Of a stretch of 41,802 bases of DNA, positions 16,446 to 24,755 are shown piece after piece. Made by a program: the position numbers and the translations under genes. Numbering within the stretch: the stretch's first letter is position 1; every line of letters begins with the position of its first letter. Source of the stretch: Solobacterium sp. Its GTDB lineage: Bacteria; Bacillota_I; Bacilli_A; Erysipelotrichales; Erysipelotrichaceae. The DNA is taken from contig JABZMB010000007.1 of NCBI GenBank assembly GCA_015256455.1, positions 1 to 41,802 of the forward strand, given 5' to 3'. Below the pieces are notes generated by a model. It saw only the letters and a program-made list of their open reading frames with translations. It did not search any database and had not been told where the DNA came from.

Positions 16446-16913
16446 ATGAATCCAATATTTATGGTGGCGGGGATACTTGTTGTATGGGCTATTGCATTTG
16501 TGGTATTTATCACACTTCAAATGAAGCGGAAGAACGCAGAAGCAGAACTTGTTGCGGCAAGTACAACGAAAGCGATTGTACATTTCTATGGAGATGTTTC
16601 AGCAATTGATGGTCAAGATGCGGCTATATATCATCCAATCAAGGGGCAAATGCTAGATACAATTGTAGCGTTAGAACCAGGTCATCATACCTTTGTAGGT
16701 AGTTTTCAAATGACAGAGAATGGAATTGTAGTAAAAAACAAAAATTACTATGCAACAGATATTGAGTTTGAATTTGATGTCGAAATGGGTAAGGTGTATA
16801 GGGTAGGTCTTTATAAAAATGTGAATCATGAAGAAAAAGTGACAATGACACTTCCGCTTACTGAAAGTGGATTTGGCGCAAAAACACTATATCTTATCGC
16901 CTACAACGAATAA
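16446..16913 (+). CDS. Membrane-anchored extracytoplasmic protein of unknown function
   Basis: A 155-residue protein with one N-terminal membrane helix (about residues 5-26), a basic stop (KRKN) and a beta-rich remainder with alternating hydrophobic residues (for example IVALEPGHHTFVGSF, then YRVGLYKNV). The ALEPGHHTF segment followed by a beta domain recalls small ligand- or peptidoglycan-associated beta-sandwiches, but no family is identified with confidence. A TATAAT box (16395-16400) precedes it and a terminator follows, so it is a single-gene unit. The start has GAGG 4 nt or more upstream. Confidence 0.7.
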   Translation: MNPIFMVAGILVVWAIAFVVFITLQMKRKNAEAELVAASTTKAIVHFYGDVSAIDGQDAAIYHPIKGQMLDTIVALEPGHHTFVGSFQMTENGIVVKNKNYYATDIEFEFDVEMGKVYRVGLYKNVNHEEKVTMTLPLTESGFGAKTLYLIAYNE

Positions 16914-16925
16914 TTTAATAAAATT

Positions 16926-16955
16926 ACTTCCATCAATTACGATGGAAGTTTTTTT
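16926..16955 (+). terminator. Terminator of the membrane-anchored protein gene
   Basis: A 9-bp stem (16926-16934 with 16941-16949), a 6-nt loop and a T run. Confidence 0.88.
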
Positions 16956-16969
16956 GTTGGGCGGAAAGG

Positions 16970-16997
16970 TTGACAGGAGGATTACTTCGCATATAAT
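16970..16997 (+). promoter_or_regulatory. Consensus promoter of the DUF1934 gene
   Basis: TTGACA (16970-16975), a 16-bp spacer and TATAAT (16992-16997): a consensus housekeeping promoter with a predicted 12-nt leader. Confidence 0.75.
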
Positions 16998-17015
16998 CAT
17001 TCACGGAAGGTGAAT

Positions 17016-17399
17016 ATGCGTATAACGGTCAAATTAATACAACATGATTTGTTGGAGGATAAGAAGCAAATCTTATTGGAGACAAACGCTTTATATGATG
17101 GAAATACATTACGCTATCGCGAAGGAAATGATGGTGGTTCTCATCAGGTTTATTTTGGGGATGATATGATTTCATTTGAGCGAAAAGCAGATGTGCATAC
17201 ACAGATCACCCTCTATGATCACAAGGATGGAGAGAGCATCGTGGACTCTCAATATGGCAAAATGTACATGCAGACAAGGCTGTGCCATGCAGAAAAGTGC
17301 GATGAATACTGGTCTGTAGAGTATCAACTCTTAGCCAATGATAATGTAGTACTTCACCAGAAATTATGCTGGGAATTGACGCCAGTAAAAAATATTTGA
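17016..17399 (+). CDS. DUF1934 (YwiB-like) family protein
   Basis: A 127-residue acidic beta-rich protein that resembles the DUF1934/YwiB group by size, by its lipocalin-like run of strands (ending VEYQLLANDNVVLHQKLCWE) and by location just before rpoE, where ywiB lies near argS-rpoE in Bacillus. The match by eye is moderate. The ATG at 17016 with GGAAGG upstream is preferred over a GTG at 17010. Function is unknown in the family. Confidence 0.6.
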   Translation: MRITVKLIQHDLLEDKKQILLETNALYDGNTLRYREGNDGGSHQVYFGDDMISFERKADVHTQITLYDHKDGESIVDSQYGKMYMQTRLCHAEKCDEYWSVEYQLLANDNVVLHQKLCWELTPVKNI

Positions 17400-17424
17400 C
17401 TTTATTTGGAACTTGGGGTATAGT
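17396..17424 (+). promoter_or_regulatory. rpoE promoter
   Basis: TTGACT (17396-17401, overlapping the previous stop), a 17-bp spacer and TATAGT (17419-17424). The predicted start near 17431 gives a leader of about 42 nt with AAAGGAG ahead of rpoE. Confidence 0.72.
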
Positions 17425-17472
17425 GCCATGGCGAAGCAAGCATATCATGCATTTGTATAAAGGAGATTTACA

Positions 17473-17811
17473 ATGGGTAACAATGAGACTATGACGGATG
17501 TAGCCTATAATTGGCTTAAAAAAAGAAAAAGAGAAGTAGATTTTTCAAAGATTTGGGATGAAATTGTAAAGACAATGAATATTCCTGAAGATAAAATCAG
17601 ACGTAAAAAAGCACAATTCTATAGTGACTTGATGTTAGATAACAGGTTTGCTTCATTAGAAAATAACAAGTGGGATTTACGTAACCGTCGTAAGTTTGAA
17701 GAGGTTCATATCGATACTTCTGAAATCGAACTTGAGGATGATGAATTAGATGAGCCAATTGAAGTTGCTGGTCTAGACTTACCAAAGGGCGATGACGCAT
17801 TCGATAATTAA
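17473..17811 (+). CDS. rpoE: RNA polymerase delta subunit
   Basis: Bacillota-specific RNA polymerase subunit that speeds recycling and weakens unstable initiation complexes. The 112-residue protein has the N-terminal HARE-HTH fold (about 1-75, including KKAQFYSDLMLDNRFASL) and a short acidic tail (about 78-112). The tail is much shorter than that of the Bacillus protein (which is about 170 residues as I recall), so its nucleic-acid-displacing activity may be milder. It has its own promoter and terminator, with fba next, as in other Bacillota. Confidence 0.9.
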   Translation: MGNNETMTDVAYNWLKKRKREVDFSKIWDEIVKTMNIPEDKIRRKKAQFYSDLMLDNRFASLENNKWDLRNRRKFEEVHIDTSEIELEDDELDEPIEVAGLDLPKGDDAFDN

Positions 17812-17817
17812 TTAAGA

Positions 17818-17840
17818 AAAGGCTAAAATAGCCTTTTTTT
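17818..17840 (+). terminator. Terminator of rpoE
   Basis: An 8-bp stem AAAGGCTA (17818-17825) pairs with 17829-17836 around an AAA loop, followed by T residues. Confidence 0.85.
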
Positions 17841-17908
17841 TATCATGCTACTTTAAAAATTTTCAGAAATAGTTTAATATGAAAACGCTAAATAAGGAGG
17901 AATATCTC

Positions 17909-18775
17909 ATGGTATTAGTTTCAGCAAAAGAAATGATTGAAAAGGCTCATGAAGGTCATTATGCAATTGGTGCTTTCAACATCAATAACATGGAATGGAC
18001 AAAGGCTATCTTAGCCGCTTGCCAACAGGCTAACTCTCCTGTTATTCTTCAGGTTTCTGAAGGTGCAGCGAAGTATATGTGTGGCTTCAAGCAGTGTGCA
18101 GATATGGTTAAGAACATTCATGATCATATGGGTATCACAGTTCCAGTTGCTTTACACTTGGATCACGGAACATTCGAAGGTGCTAAGGCTTGCATCGAAG
18201 CAGGTTTCACATCTGTAATGTTCGACGGTTCTCACTACGATTTCGCAGAGAACTTAGAGAAGTCAAAGGAAATCATCAAGTTAGCTCATTCAAAGGGTGT
18301 ATCTGTAGAATGTGAAGTTGGTGGTATCGGTGGTACAGAGGACGGCGTTACATCTAACGGTGAATTAGCTGATCCAAAGGAATGCGCAGAAATCGCTGCT
18401 TTAGGTGTAGATTTCTTAGCTGCAGGTATCGGTAACATCCACGGTGTTTATCCAGCAGACTGGGCAGGATTAAATTTCGAAAGATTAGCAGAAATTGATG
18501 CTGCTGTAAATGGTAAGCCATTAGTATTACACGGTGGTTCTGGTATCCCATTTGACCAAGTACATAAGGCTATCACAATGGGTGTATCTAAGATCAACGT
18601 AAATACAGACTTACAGATTGTATTTGCTAAGGCAACTCGTGAATACATCGAAGCTGGTAAGGACCAACAGGGTAAGGGCTTTGACCCACGTAAGTTACTC
18701 AAACCAGGTGCTGACGCAATCGTTGCTAAGGTAATCGAAATGGTTAACCAGTTCGGTTCTGCTGACAAAGCTTAA
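17909..18775 (+). CDS. fba: Class II fructose-bisphosphate aldolase
   Basis: Cleaves fructose 1,6-bisphosphate to the two triose phosphates in glycolysis, using Zn2+. The 288-residue protein has the family sites Asp85-His86 (HLDHGTFE), ECEVGGIGGTED, His178 (IGNIHGVYP), His208 in LHGGSGIP, and SKINVNTDLQ. The start at 17909 is fixed by AAGGAGG (17894-17900), 10 codons inside the longest frame. Codon use is visibly biased to C-ending codons (ttc, aac, cac, gac) compared with neighbours, as expected for a very highly expressed gene. Terminator follows. Confidence 0.97.
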   Translation: MVLVSAKEMIEKAHEGHYAIGAFNINNMEWTKAILAACQQANSPVILQVSEGAAKYMCGFKQCADMVKNIHDHMGITVPVALHLDHGTFEGAKACIEAGFTSVMFDGSHYDFAENLEKSKEIIKLAHSKGVSVECEVGGIGGTEDGVTSNGELADPKECAEIAALGVDFLAAGIGNIHGVYPADWAGLNFERLAEIDAAVNGKPLVLHGGSGIPFDQVHKAITMGVSKINVNTDLQIVFAKATREYIEAGKDQQGKGFDPRKLLKPGADAIVAKVIEMVNQFGSADKA

Positions 18776-18792
18776 TTCGAATTGAGTATGAT

Positions 18793-18818
18793 AGAGGCTC
18801 ACATGAGCCTCTTTTTTA
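18793..18818 (+). terminator. Terminator of fba
   Basis: An 8-bp GC-rich stem AGAGGCTC (18793-18800) pairs with 18805-18812 around ACAT, followed by a T run. Confidence 0.9.
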
Positions 18819-18889
18819 TAACTCGTTGTATGTTGTATAATGATGTAGCAAACTTTTGCATAAATCTAGAATGGATGCGAAAATTCATG

Positions 18890-18895
18890 TAAAAT
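18890..18895 (+). promoter_or_regulatory. HAD gene -10 box, predicted leaderless start
   Basis: TAAAAT ends 7 nt before the ATG at 18903, which starts the typical HAD sequence. A start at 18902-18903 would give a leaderless mRNA. The -35 region is poor. Confidence 0.5.
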
Positions 18896-18902
18896 GCTGT
18901 AT

Positions 18903-19571
18903 ATGATAAAAGCGGTATTATTTGACATGGATGGTATTCTTTACGATAGCGAATACTATTATATGCAAGGGACAGTTGCGCAGATGCGTGCGTATGGATA
19001 CGAAGGCCCTGTAGAGAATATCTATCAAATCATCGGCACAACGATGCAGAAAACATATGAGATGTTATATGACATGCTAGATGGCAAAGTTCCTCTTGAA
19101 GTGATTCGTGAAAATAACGAAAGGTACTTTAATGTGGAACATCCAATCCATTTTAAAGAGATTATGTTTCCAGGAATTCCGCAGGCATTACAACAGATGA
19201 AAGAGATGGGTTTAAAGTTGGCGGTATGTTCGGCTTCTTCATATGACTTGATTGTGACAAGTCTAGAAGAAATGGGAATCCTGAGATACTTTGACTTTAT
19301 TGAAAGTGGAGAAAACTGCAAACGGTCAAAACCATATCCAGATATCTATTTATTAGCCCAAGAGGCACTACAAGTACGTAAAGAAGAGTGCTTGGTATAT
19401 GAAGATAGTCAAGCAGGAATACAAGCAGGTATCTCAGCTGGAATAAGAACTGTTGCGAGAATTGATGATCGCTTCTACCAGGATCAATCAAAAGCAAATA
19501 TACTTGTAAAGGATATACACGAGCTGACAGAGCTAATCAGAAAGGAAAATAAATATGCAGGAAGTAATTAA
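18903..19571 (+). CDS. HAD-family hydrolase, beta-phosphoglucomutase/phosphatase type
   Basis: A 222-residue haloacid-dehalogenase-superfamily protein. The nucleophile loop is AVLFDMDG (Asp8, Asp10), followed by a helical cap (about 18-85), motif II in AVCSAS, motif III Lys in KRSKPYPDIY and motif IV acidic residues in CLVYEDSQAGIQAG. The cap layout fits the beta-PGM/sugar-phosphatase subgroup, but the substrate is not predictable. The start at 18903 is preferred over the in-frame ATG at 18894 because family members begin at MIKAVLFDMDG and the promoter -10 overlaps 18894. Its 3' end overlaps murA by 17 bases. Confidence 0.87.
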   Translation: MIKAVLFDMDGILYDSEYYYMQGTVAQMRAYGYEGPVENIYQIIGTTMQKTYEMLYDMLDGKVPLEVIRENNERYFNVEHPIHFKEIMFPGIPQALQQMKEMGLKLAVCSASSYDLIVTSLEEMGILRYFDFIESGENCKRSKPYPDIYLLAQEALQVRKEECLVYEDSQAGIQAGISAGIRTVARIDDRFYQDQSKANILVKDIHELTELIRKENKYAGSN

Positions 19572-20817
19572 AATTGAAGGTGGACATACGCTAGAGGGAG
19601 AAGTCACAATCTCTAGTGCGAAGAATGCGACAGTAGCACTGATTCCTGCTACCGTACTGGCCCATGGACCAGTCACAATTGTTGGGGTGCCGCAGATTGC
19701 GGACGTTGAATCCCTAACAAAGATTCTAAATTTATTAGGTGTTCAAGTAGAAGCACGCTCTTCTGATCATTTGATTATCGATCCTACAAATATCCAAAAT
19801 ATTGACTTAGTAGATGACGCAGTCACAAAGCTTCGTGCATCATACTATTTCATGGGTGCTTTATTAGGTAGATTTGGTCGTGTATGCATGAAGATGCCTG
19901 GTGGATGTTACTTAGGTCCAAGACCAATCGACTTACACTTAAAGGGTTTTGAAGCTTTGGGTGCTAAAGTTACGTATGATAAGGCTTGTTATACAATTGA
20001 AGCTAAGGAATTAAAGGGTGCGAAAATCTTCTTAGATATCGCAAGTGTTGGCGCAACCATCAATATTATGATGGCTGCTGTATACGCAAAAGGTCGTACA
20101 ACGATTGAAAATGCAGCGAAGGAACCAGAAATTATCGACGTTGCGACTTTATTAAATAAGATGGGTGCACATATTCGTGGTGCAGGTACAAATGTCATTA
20201 CAATTGATGGTGTTGATCAATTGATGGGTTGTTTCCATGAAATTATCCCAGACCGTATTGAAGCGGGCACATTCTTAGTTATCGCGGCTGCTTGTGCTAA
20301 GAAGATGGTTATCAAGAATATCATCCCTCAACACTTAGATGCCTTAACTTCTAAGTTACAGGAAATGGGTGTTGATATGGATATTGATGTAGACCGTATT
20401 ACGATCCGTCATACAGATAAACTGGTTGCGACGGATGTGACCACAAGACCATATCCTGGTTTTGCGACTGACTTACAACAACCACTTACAACACTGATGA
20501 CACAAGCATATGGTGAATCTAAGGTTGTAGAGACAATCTACGTAGAGCGCTTTAAGCACTGCGGAGAATTACAACGTATGGGTGCAGATATTGAAGTATC
20601 AACAGGTTCTGCTAGTATCAAGGGCCCAAGTTCCTTATTTGGAACCAAGGTTGTTGCGACAGATTTACGTTGTGGTGCAGCAATGTTAGTAGCGGGTCTA
20701 CTAGCAGAAGGTGTTACAGAAATCCACGATGTATATCACATCGATCGTGGTTACGCTGAAATCGACCAGAAGTTAAAAAATCTAGGTGCGGTAATTTGGC
20801 GTGAAACTGTTGAATAA
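19555..20817 (+). CDS. murA: UDP-N-acetylglucosamine 1-carboxyvinyltransferase
   Basis: First committed step of peptidoglycan synthesis: transfer of enolpyruvate from PEP to UDP-GlcNAc. The 420-residue protein has Lys23-Asn24 (SSAKNA), the catalytic Cys118 in PGGCYLGPRPID (the fosfomycin target, so sensitivity is expected for this enzyme), the mobile-loop context and a C-terminal GYAEIDQKLKNLGA. Bacillota often carry two MurA paralogues; position near fba, rpmE and prfA corresponds to MurAB/MurZ of Bacillus rather than MurAA. AAAGGAAAAT precedes its ATG inside the HAD gene, so the pair is coupled. Confidence 0.95.
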   Translation: MQEVIKIEGGHTLEGEVTISSAKNATVALIPATVLAHGPVTIVGVPQIADVESLTKILNLLGVQVEARSSDHLIIDPTNIQNIDLVDDAVTKLRASYYFMGALLGRFGRVCMKMPGGCYLGPRPIDLHLKGFEALGAKVTYDKACYTIEAKELKGAKIFLDIASVGATINIMMAAVYAKGRTTIENAAKEPEIIDVATLLNKMGAHIRGAGTNVITIDGVDQLMGCFHEIIPDRIEAGTFLVIAAACAKKMVIKNIIPQHLDALTSKLQEMGVDMDIDVDRITIRHTDKLVATDVTTRPYPGFATDLQQPLTTLMTQAYGESKVVETIYVERFKHCGELQRMGADIEVSTGSASIKGPSSLFGTKVVATDLRCGAAMLVAGLLAEGVTEIHDVYHIDRGYAEIDQKLKNLGAVIWRETVE

Positions 20818-20822
20818 AAAGA

Positions 20823-20914
20823 TTGCACGAAAAAAATTGTTATGGTAGTATAAATAGGCAATTTAGCACTTTCTTTAAGCCAATCGGAGGCTTAAGGCAG
20901 AAGGGAGATAAAAA
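20823..20914 (+). promoter_or_regulatory. rpmE promoter and structured leader
   Basis: TTGCAC (20823-20828), 17 bp and TAGTAT (20846-20851) predict a start near 20858 and a leader of about 55 nt. The leader has a perfect 7-bp hairpin (TTAAGCC 20875-20881 with GGCTTAA 20889-20895) just before the ribosome site AAGGGAG. Autoregulatory leaders are known for L31 in Bacillota, and this fits in place and size, but covariation was not tested. Confidence 0.5.
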
Positions 20915-21118
20915 ATGAAAAAAGATATTCATCCAACTTATCACAAGGCGAAGGTAGTATGCACAAGCTGTGGTGCAGAATTCGAAACAGGTTCTGTATT
21001 ATCTGAAATTAAAGTAGATACATGCTCAAACTGCCATCCATTCTATACTGGACGTCAGAGATTCGCACAGGCTCAAGGACGTATCGAGAAGTTCAATAAG
21101 AAGTACGGTATGAAATAA
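20915..21118 (+). CDS. rpmE: 50S ribosomal protein bL31, zinc-binding form
   Basis: A 67-residue ribosomal protein bridging the subunits. All four Cys of the zinc-binding (C+) form are present: Cys16, Cys19 (VVCTSCG), Cys37, Cys40 (DTCSNCHPF). The HPFYTGRQRF signature is intact. A C+ form implies zinc-dependent use; organisms with a C- paralogue (RpmE2) swap it under zinc starvation, but none is seen here. A GC-rich terminator follows immediately. Confidence 0.97.
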   Translation: MKKDIHPTYHKAKVVCTSCGAEFETGSVLSEIKVDTCSNCHPFYTGRQRFAQAQGRIEKFNKKYGMK

Positions 21119-21122
21119 AGCC

Positions 21123-21150
21123 GGTCCGGTATAATTCCGGACCTTTTTCT
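21123..21150 (+). terminator. Terminator of rpmE
   Basis: A 7-bp GC stem GGTCCGG (21123-21129) pairs with 21137-21143, followed by five T residues. Confidence 0.88.
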
Positions 21151-21209
21151 TTGAATACAAAGAACATAAACTATGTTAAAGTTGTTATGGAAAATATGTG
21201 GAGAATACT

Positions 21210-22286
21210 ATGGACGCAGTCAGAACAAAATTAAGTGAAATAGAAAAACAATATAAAGAAATCGTAGAGAAGCTGATGGATGAAAAGGTAATGTCAGATC
21301 CTAAGCTCCTTACAAAATTATCCAAAGAACAGGCAAGACTTACACAGCCTGTTGAAGCGTACCACCAACTTTTAGAGTTAGACTCTCGTATTGCACAAGC
21401 AGATGAGATGTTAAAGGAGAATGATCCTGAACTCAAAGAGATGGCACGTATGGAAAAGGATGAGTGTGAACCAGAACGTGAAGCTTTATTAGAAAGAATT
21501 CAGCACTTACTTGTGCCACGTGATCCGGATGATGACCATGATGTTATCATGGAAATCCGTGGTGGCGCCGGTGGAGATGAAGGTAATATCTTCGCTGGTG
21601 ACTTATATCGTATGTATAGCAAGTATGCAGAAAGCAAGGGCTGGAAGGTACAGGTTCTGGAAGCTTCTGTCAGTGAAGCAGGTGGATATACGCAGATTAT
21701 CTTCTCTGTTAAGGGAACAGATGTCTATAAGGAATTGAAGTTTGAATCTGGTGTACACCGTGTACAGCGTGTACCAAAGACAGAAACACAGGGACGTATT
21801 CATACTTCTACCGCAACTGTACTATGTCAACCTGAAGCGGAAGATACAGATATCGAAATCGATCCAAAGGACTTAACAATCGAAACACACCGTGCTTCTG
21901 GTGCCGGTGGTCAGCATATCAACAAGACAGATTCTGCAGTACGTATTGTACACGTTCCAACAGGTATTACAGTAAACTGTCAAGATGGACGTTCACAGAT
22001 TGAAAACCGTGAGACGGCGATGCGCTTAATCCGTGCACGTGTATACGAAGAACTCAAGCGTATTCAGGAAGAAGAGGCTGGTAAGATTCGCCGTGCTAAG
22101 ATTGGTACTGGTGATCGTTCTGAAAAGATTAGAACATATAACTACCCACAAAACCGTGTAACGGACCACCGTATTGGTTTAACAATTACACAGTTGGACC
22201 GTATCATGGAAGGTAAACTTGATGGAGTCATTGAGGGCTTACTAGCAGAAGAAGAAAAGAGAAAACTCGAGGAGACAGCAGTGTGA
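21210..22286 (+). CDS. prfA: Peptide chain release factor 1
   Basis: Recognises UAA and UAG and triggers peptide release. The 358-residue protein carries the GGQ motif with Gln235 (SGAGGQHINKTDSAV), which the next gene's product methylates, and the domain 3/4 signatures around GRIHTSTATV and RIRTYNYPQNRVTDHRIGLT-type C-terminal sequence. The ATG at 21210 with GGAG 6 nt upstream is chosen over a GTG at 21198. The stop overlaps the GTG of prmC (GTGA), a coupling typical of this pair. Confidence 0.96.
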   Translation: MDAVRTKLSEIEKQYKEIVEKLMDEKVMSDPKLLTKLSKEQARLTQPVEAYHQLLELDSRIAQADEMLKENDPELKEMARMEKDECEPEREALLERIQHLLVPRDPDDDHDVIMEIRGGAGGDEGNIFAGDLYRMYSKYAESKGWKVQVLEASVSEAGGYTQIIFSVKGTDVYKELKFESGVHRVQRVPKTETQGRIHTSTATVLCQPEAEDTDIEIDPKDLTIETHRASGAGGQHINKTDSAVRIVHVPTGITVNCQDGRSQIENRETAMRLIRARVYEELKRIQEEEAGKIRRAKIGTGDRSEKIRTYNYPQNRVTDHRIGLTITQLDRIMEGKLDGVIEGLLAEEEKRKLEETAV

Positions 22287-23137
22287 GTACATTTGCGAAA
22301 ACAATTAAGCAATACGAAAAAGAGTGTCTAAAAAATGATATTCCTGCGGAAACTGTCATGGCATATCTTTTAGAAATCTCTCAACGTGAACGCTATGATT
22401 TGTTTATGCATATCGATGATGAGATGCCAGAAGCACTCGCAAGTGAATTCCATGCAGGCATGGAAAGAATATTAAAACAGGAACCAATGGCACATGTATT
22501 GGGCTACTCATGGTTCTATGGGTATAAGATGATTGTCAATGAAGATGTATTAATTCCACGCTCTGAAACAGAGGAACTTTGCGCATTCATTTTATCTCGC
22601 ATTGATGAAATCTTCCCGACACAGGAAACTGTAGAATGTGCAGACGTTGGAACCGGTTCTGGTGCCATTGCGATTACAGTCGCAAAAGAAGAGAGCCGTG
22701 TGAAGATGCACGCAACAGATATTAGTGAAGAAGCTTTAGTCACTGCACGGAAGAACGCAGAAAATAACGAAGTCGATATCGACTTTACTGCAGGGGATAT
22801 GTTACAACCATTAATTGACGCAAATCGTCATTTGGATGTACTTATTTCCAATCCTCCATACATACCACAGGATGAACAGATGGAAACTTCTGTTGTGGAC
22901 TTTGAACCTCACGTAGCCTTATTTGGTGGTGAGGATGGACTAAAGTTCTATCGCATGATTTTTCAGGATTGTAAGAAAGTTCTCAACGAGAAAGCATTTA
23001 TGGCTTTTGAAATGGGATGGGATCAGCGCGAGCGTATGAGCAAACTAGTAGAAGAGATGTTACCAGAAGCTCGTTATGAAATCCTCAAAGATATGAACGG
23101 CAAAGACCGTATGTTGTTCGTATATTTTAATTGTTAA
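22283..23137 (+). CDS. prmC: Release-factor glutamine methyltransferase
   Basis: Methylates the GGQ glutamine of release factors using S-adenosylmethionine. The 284-residue protein has an N-terminal helical domain (1-75, with the EPMAHVLGYSWFYG motif), the SAM loop DVGTGSGAIAI and the catalytic NPPYIP (190-195). It starts with GTG at 22283, overlapping the prfA stop, after a GAGGAGA site inside prfA. Substrate and enzyme are thus made in step. Confidence 0.95.
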   Translation: MSTFAKTIKQYEKECLKNDIPAETVMAYLLEISQRERYDLFMHIDDEMPEALASEFHAGMERILKQEPMAHVLGYSWFYGYKMIVNEDVLIPRSETEELCAFILSRIDEIFPTQETVECADVGTGSGAIAITVAKEESRVKMHATDISEEALVTARKNAENNEVDIDFTAGDMLQPLIDANRHLDVLISNPPYIPQDEQMETSVVDFEPHVALFGGEDGLKFYRMIFQDCKKVLNEKAFMAFEMGWDQRERMSKLVEEMLPEARYEILKDMNGKDRMLFVYFNC

Positions 23138-23160
23138 AAATGGAGGAATCCTCCATTTTT
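23136..23160 (+). terminator. Terminator of prfA-prmC
   Basis: An 11-bp stem AAAAATGGAGG (23136-23146) pairs with 23150-23160 around AAT, and U residues follow. It overlaps the prmC stop. Confidence 0.87.
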
Positions 23161-23231
23161 ATCTTTTCAGATAAATTTAACATCCAAAATTGAATGAGCA
23201 TAGTAAAATAGATACGCGAGGAGTTTAAAAT

Positions 23232-24755
23232 ATGACAAAGAATATTCTTGAGTGGCTAGAAGCCTCTTGCCAAAAACATCCAGGTAAGATTGCGGTCGCA
23301 GATGAAACCGCAGAAATGACATATGAAGAGTTAGTGAAAAATGCCAAGATTATTGGTACAAAGCTTGCAACATATATTCAGCCTCGTCAAGCAGTTGCGA
23401 TGTATATGGAAAAGAGTAACACAACACTTGCGGCGATGTATGGTGCTGTCTATGCGGGTGGATTCTATTCACTAATTGATACAAGACAGCCAATTGGCCG
23501 TGTTGAAAAGATATTAGAAGTATTAAGTCCAAATGTTATTTTGAGTAATGAACGTTTCTATGAAGAAGCACGTGAAAAATTAGGACCTAACGCTAATATC
23601 ATAAAAGTTGAAGATATTATCCGTAAAGGAGTTATTGATGAAAACATGCTTGCATGTATTCGTAAACAGGCAGCTAGCACAGATCCTCTTTACGTAAACT
23701 TTACGAGCGGTTCTACTGGTGTACCAAAGGGTGTTGTTGTTGGACATGGATCTGTCATTGATTTTATTCCGGAATTTGTAAAGGTATCTGGAATTTGTGC
23801 AGATGATCGTATTGCCAACCAAGCACCATTTGATTTTGATGTGTCAGTGAAAGATATTTATAGCAGTATCTACGTAGGTGCTAGAGTAGAACTCATTCCA
23901 CGTGAATTCTTCAGTAATCCAACGCATTTGATGGATTTCTTGTGTGATCATCAGGTGACAGTACTAACATGGGCTGTTAGTGCAATGTGCTTTGTGTCTA
24001 TTATGAATGGATTTGGTTACCGTAATCCTGAGACGATTCGTTTAGTGATGTTCAGTGGTGAGGTTATGCCAATTAAGCATTTAAATATCTGGATGAAGAA
24101 CTGTCCAAAGGCAGATTTTATCAATCTATATGGACCTACTGAGATTACATGTAACTGCACATACTATCGTTTAGAGAATCGTGAATATAACGCTGATGAA
24201 ATCATTCCGATTGGTTCAGCCTTTGATAATGAGAAGGTATTCTTACTATCTGATGAAAATAAATTGGTGGATACCCCAAATGAAAGTGGAGAAATCTGTG
24301 TAGCGGGAGCATGTCTAGCGTTAGGTTATTATCATGATGCGGATAAGACAGCAGCTGTATTCGTACAGAATCCATTAAATACTGTATACTATGAGCGCAT
24401 GTATCGTACGGGTGATCTTGCAAAATATAACGAGCAAGGAGAACTGGTTTATATTGGACGTAAAGACTTCCAAATCAAGCATTTAGGACACCGCATTGAG
24501 TTAGGTGAAATTGAAAGCCTAGTGCAAGGACGGAGTGGGGTTGTGCGTGCATGTGCAATCTATGACCATAATAAGAAACGTATCTACTTATTCTGGTTAG
24601 GTCAGCGTGATCAAAAGGAATTACATAATGAACTAAAAGTTGTAATGCCAAGCTACATGGTACCTAACAAGTTAGTACACTTGGATGAAATGCCAATGAC
24701 AAAGAACGGTAAGATTGACCGTACAGTGTTAAAGAAGATGGAAGGAATCGAATAA
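23232..24755 (+). CDS. DltA-like amino-acid-adenylating enzyme without carrier domain
   Basis: A 507-residue stand-alone adenylation domain of the NRPS/DltA type, which activates an amino acid as aminoacyl-AMP and loads it on a carrier protein. Core motifs are intact: FTSGSTGVPKG (157-167), FDFDVSV (200-206), YGPTE (300-304), YRTGDL, GRKDFQIKHLGHRIELGE and the closing Lys494 in KNGKIDR. It most resembles DltA: FDFDVSVKDIY matches the DltA pattern, and Met252-Cys253 (SAMCFV) aligns by eye with the Met-Cys that sets D-alanine preference. Yet no dltB, dltC or dltD is nearby; the partner is a PLP decarboxylase starting at its stop codon. So either D-Ala or another small amino acid could be the substrate. 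A carrier protein must act in trans. Confidence 0.85.
   Translation: MTKNILEWLEASCQKHPGKIAVADETAEMTYEELVKNAKIIGTKLATYIQPRQAVAMYMEKSNTTLAAMYGAVYAGGFYSLIDTRQPIGRVEKILEVLSPNVILSNERFYEEAREKLGPNANIIKVEDIIRKGVIDENMLACIRKQAASTDPLYVNFTSGSTGVPKGVVVGHGSVIDFIPEFVKVSGICADDRIANQAPFDFDVSVKDIYSSIYVGARVELIPREFFSNPTHLMDFLCDHQVTVLTWAVSAMCFVSIMNGFGYRNPETIRLVMFSGEVMPIKHLNIWMKNCPKADFINLYGPTEITCNCTYYRLENREYNADEIIPIGSAFDNEKVFLLSDENKLVDTPNESGEICVAGACLALGYYHDADKTAAVFVQNPLNTVYYERMYRTGDLAKYNEQGELVYIGRKDFQIKHLGHRIELGEIESLVQGRSGVVRACAIYDHNKKRIYLFWLGQRDQKELHNELKVVMPSYMVPNKLVHLDEMPMTKNGKIDRTVLKKMEGIE

Noticed and set aside
17841..17908. Riboswitch or attenuator upstream of fba
   Set aside because: Only the rpoE terminator and a short leader are present; there is no conserved structure large enough for a riboswitch.
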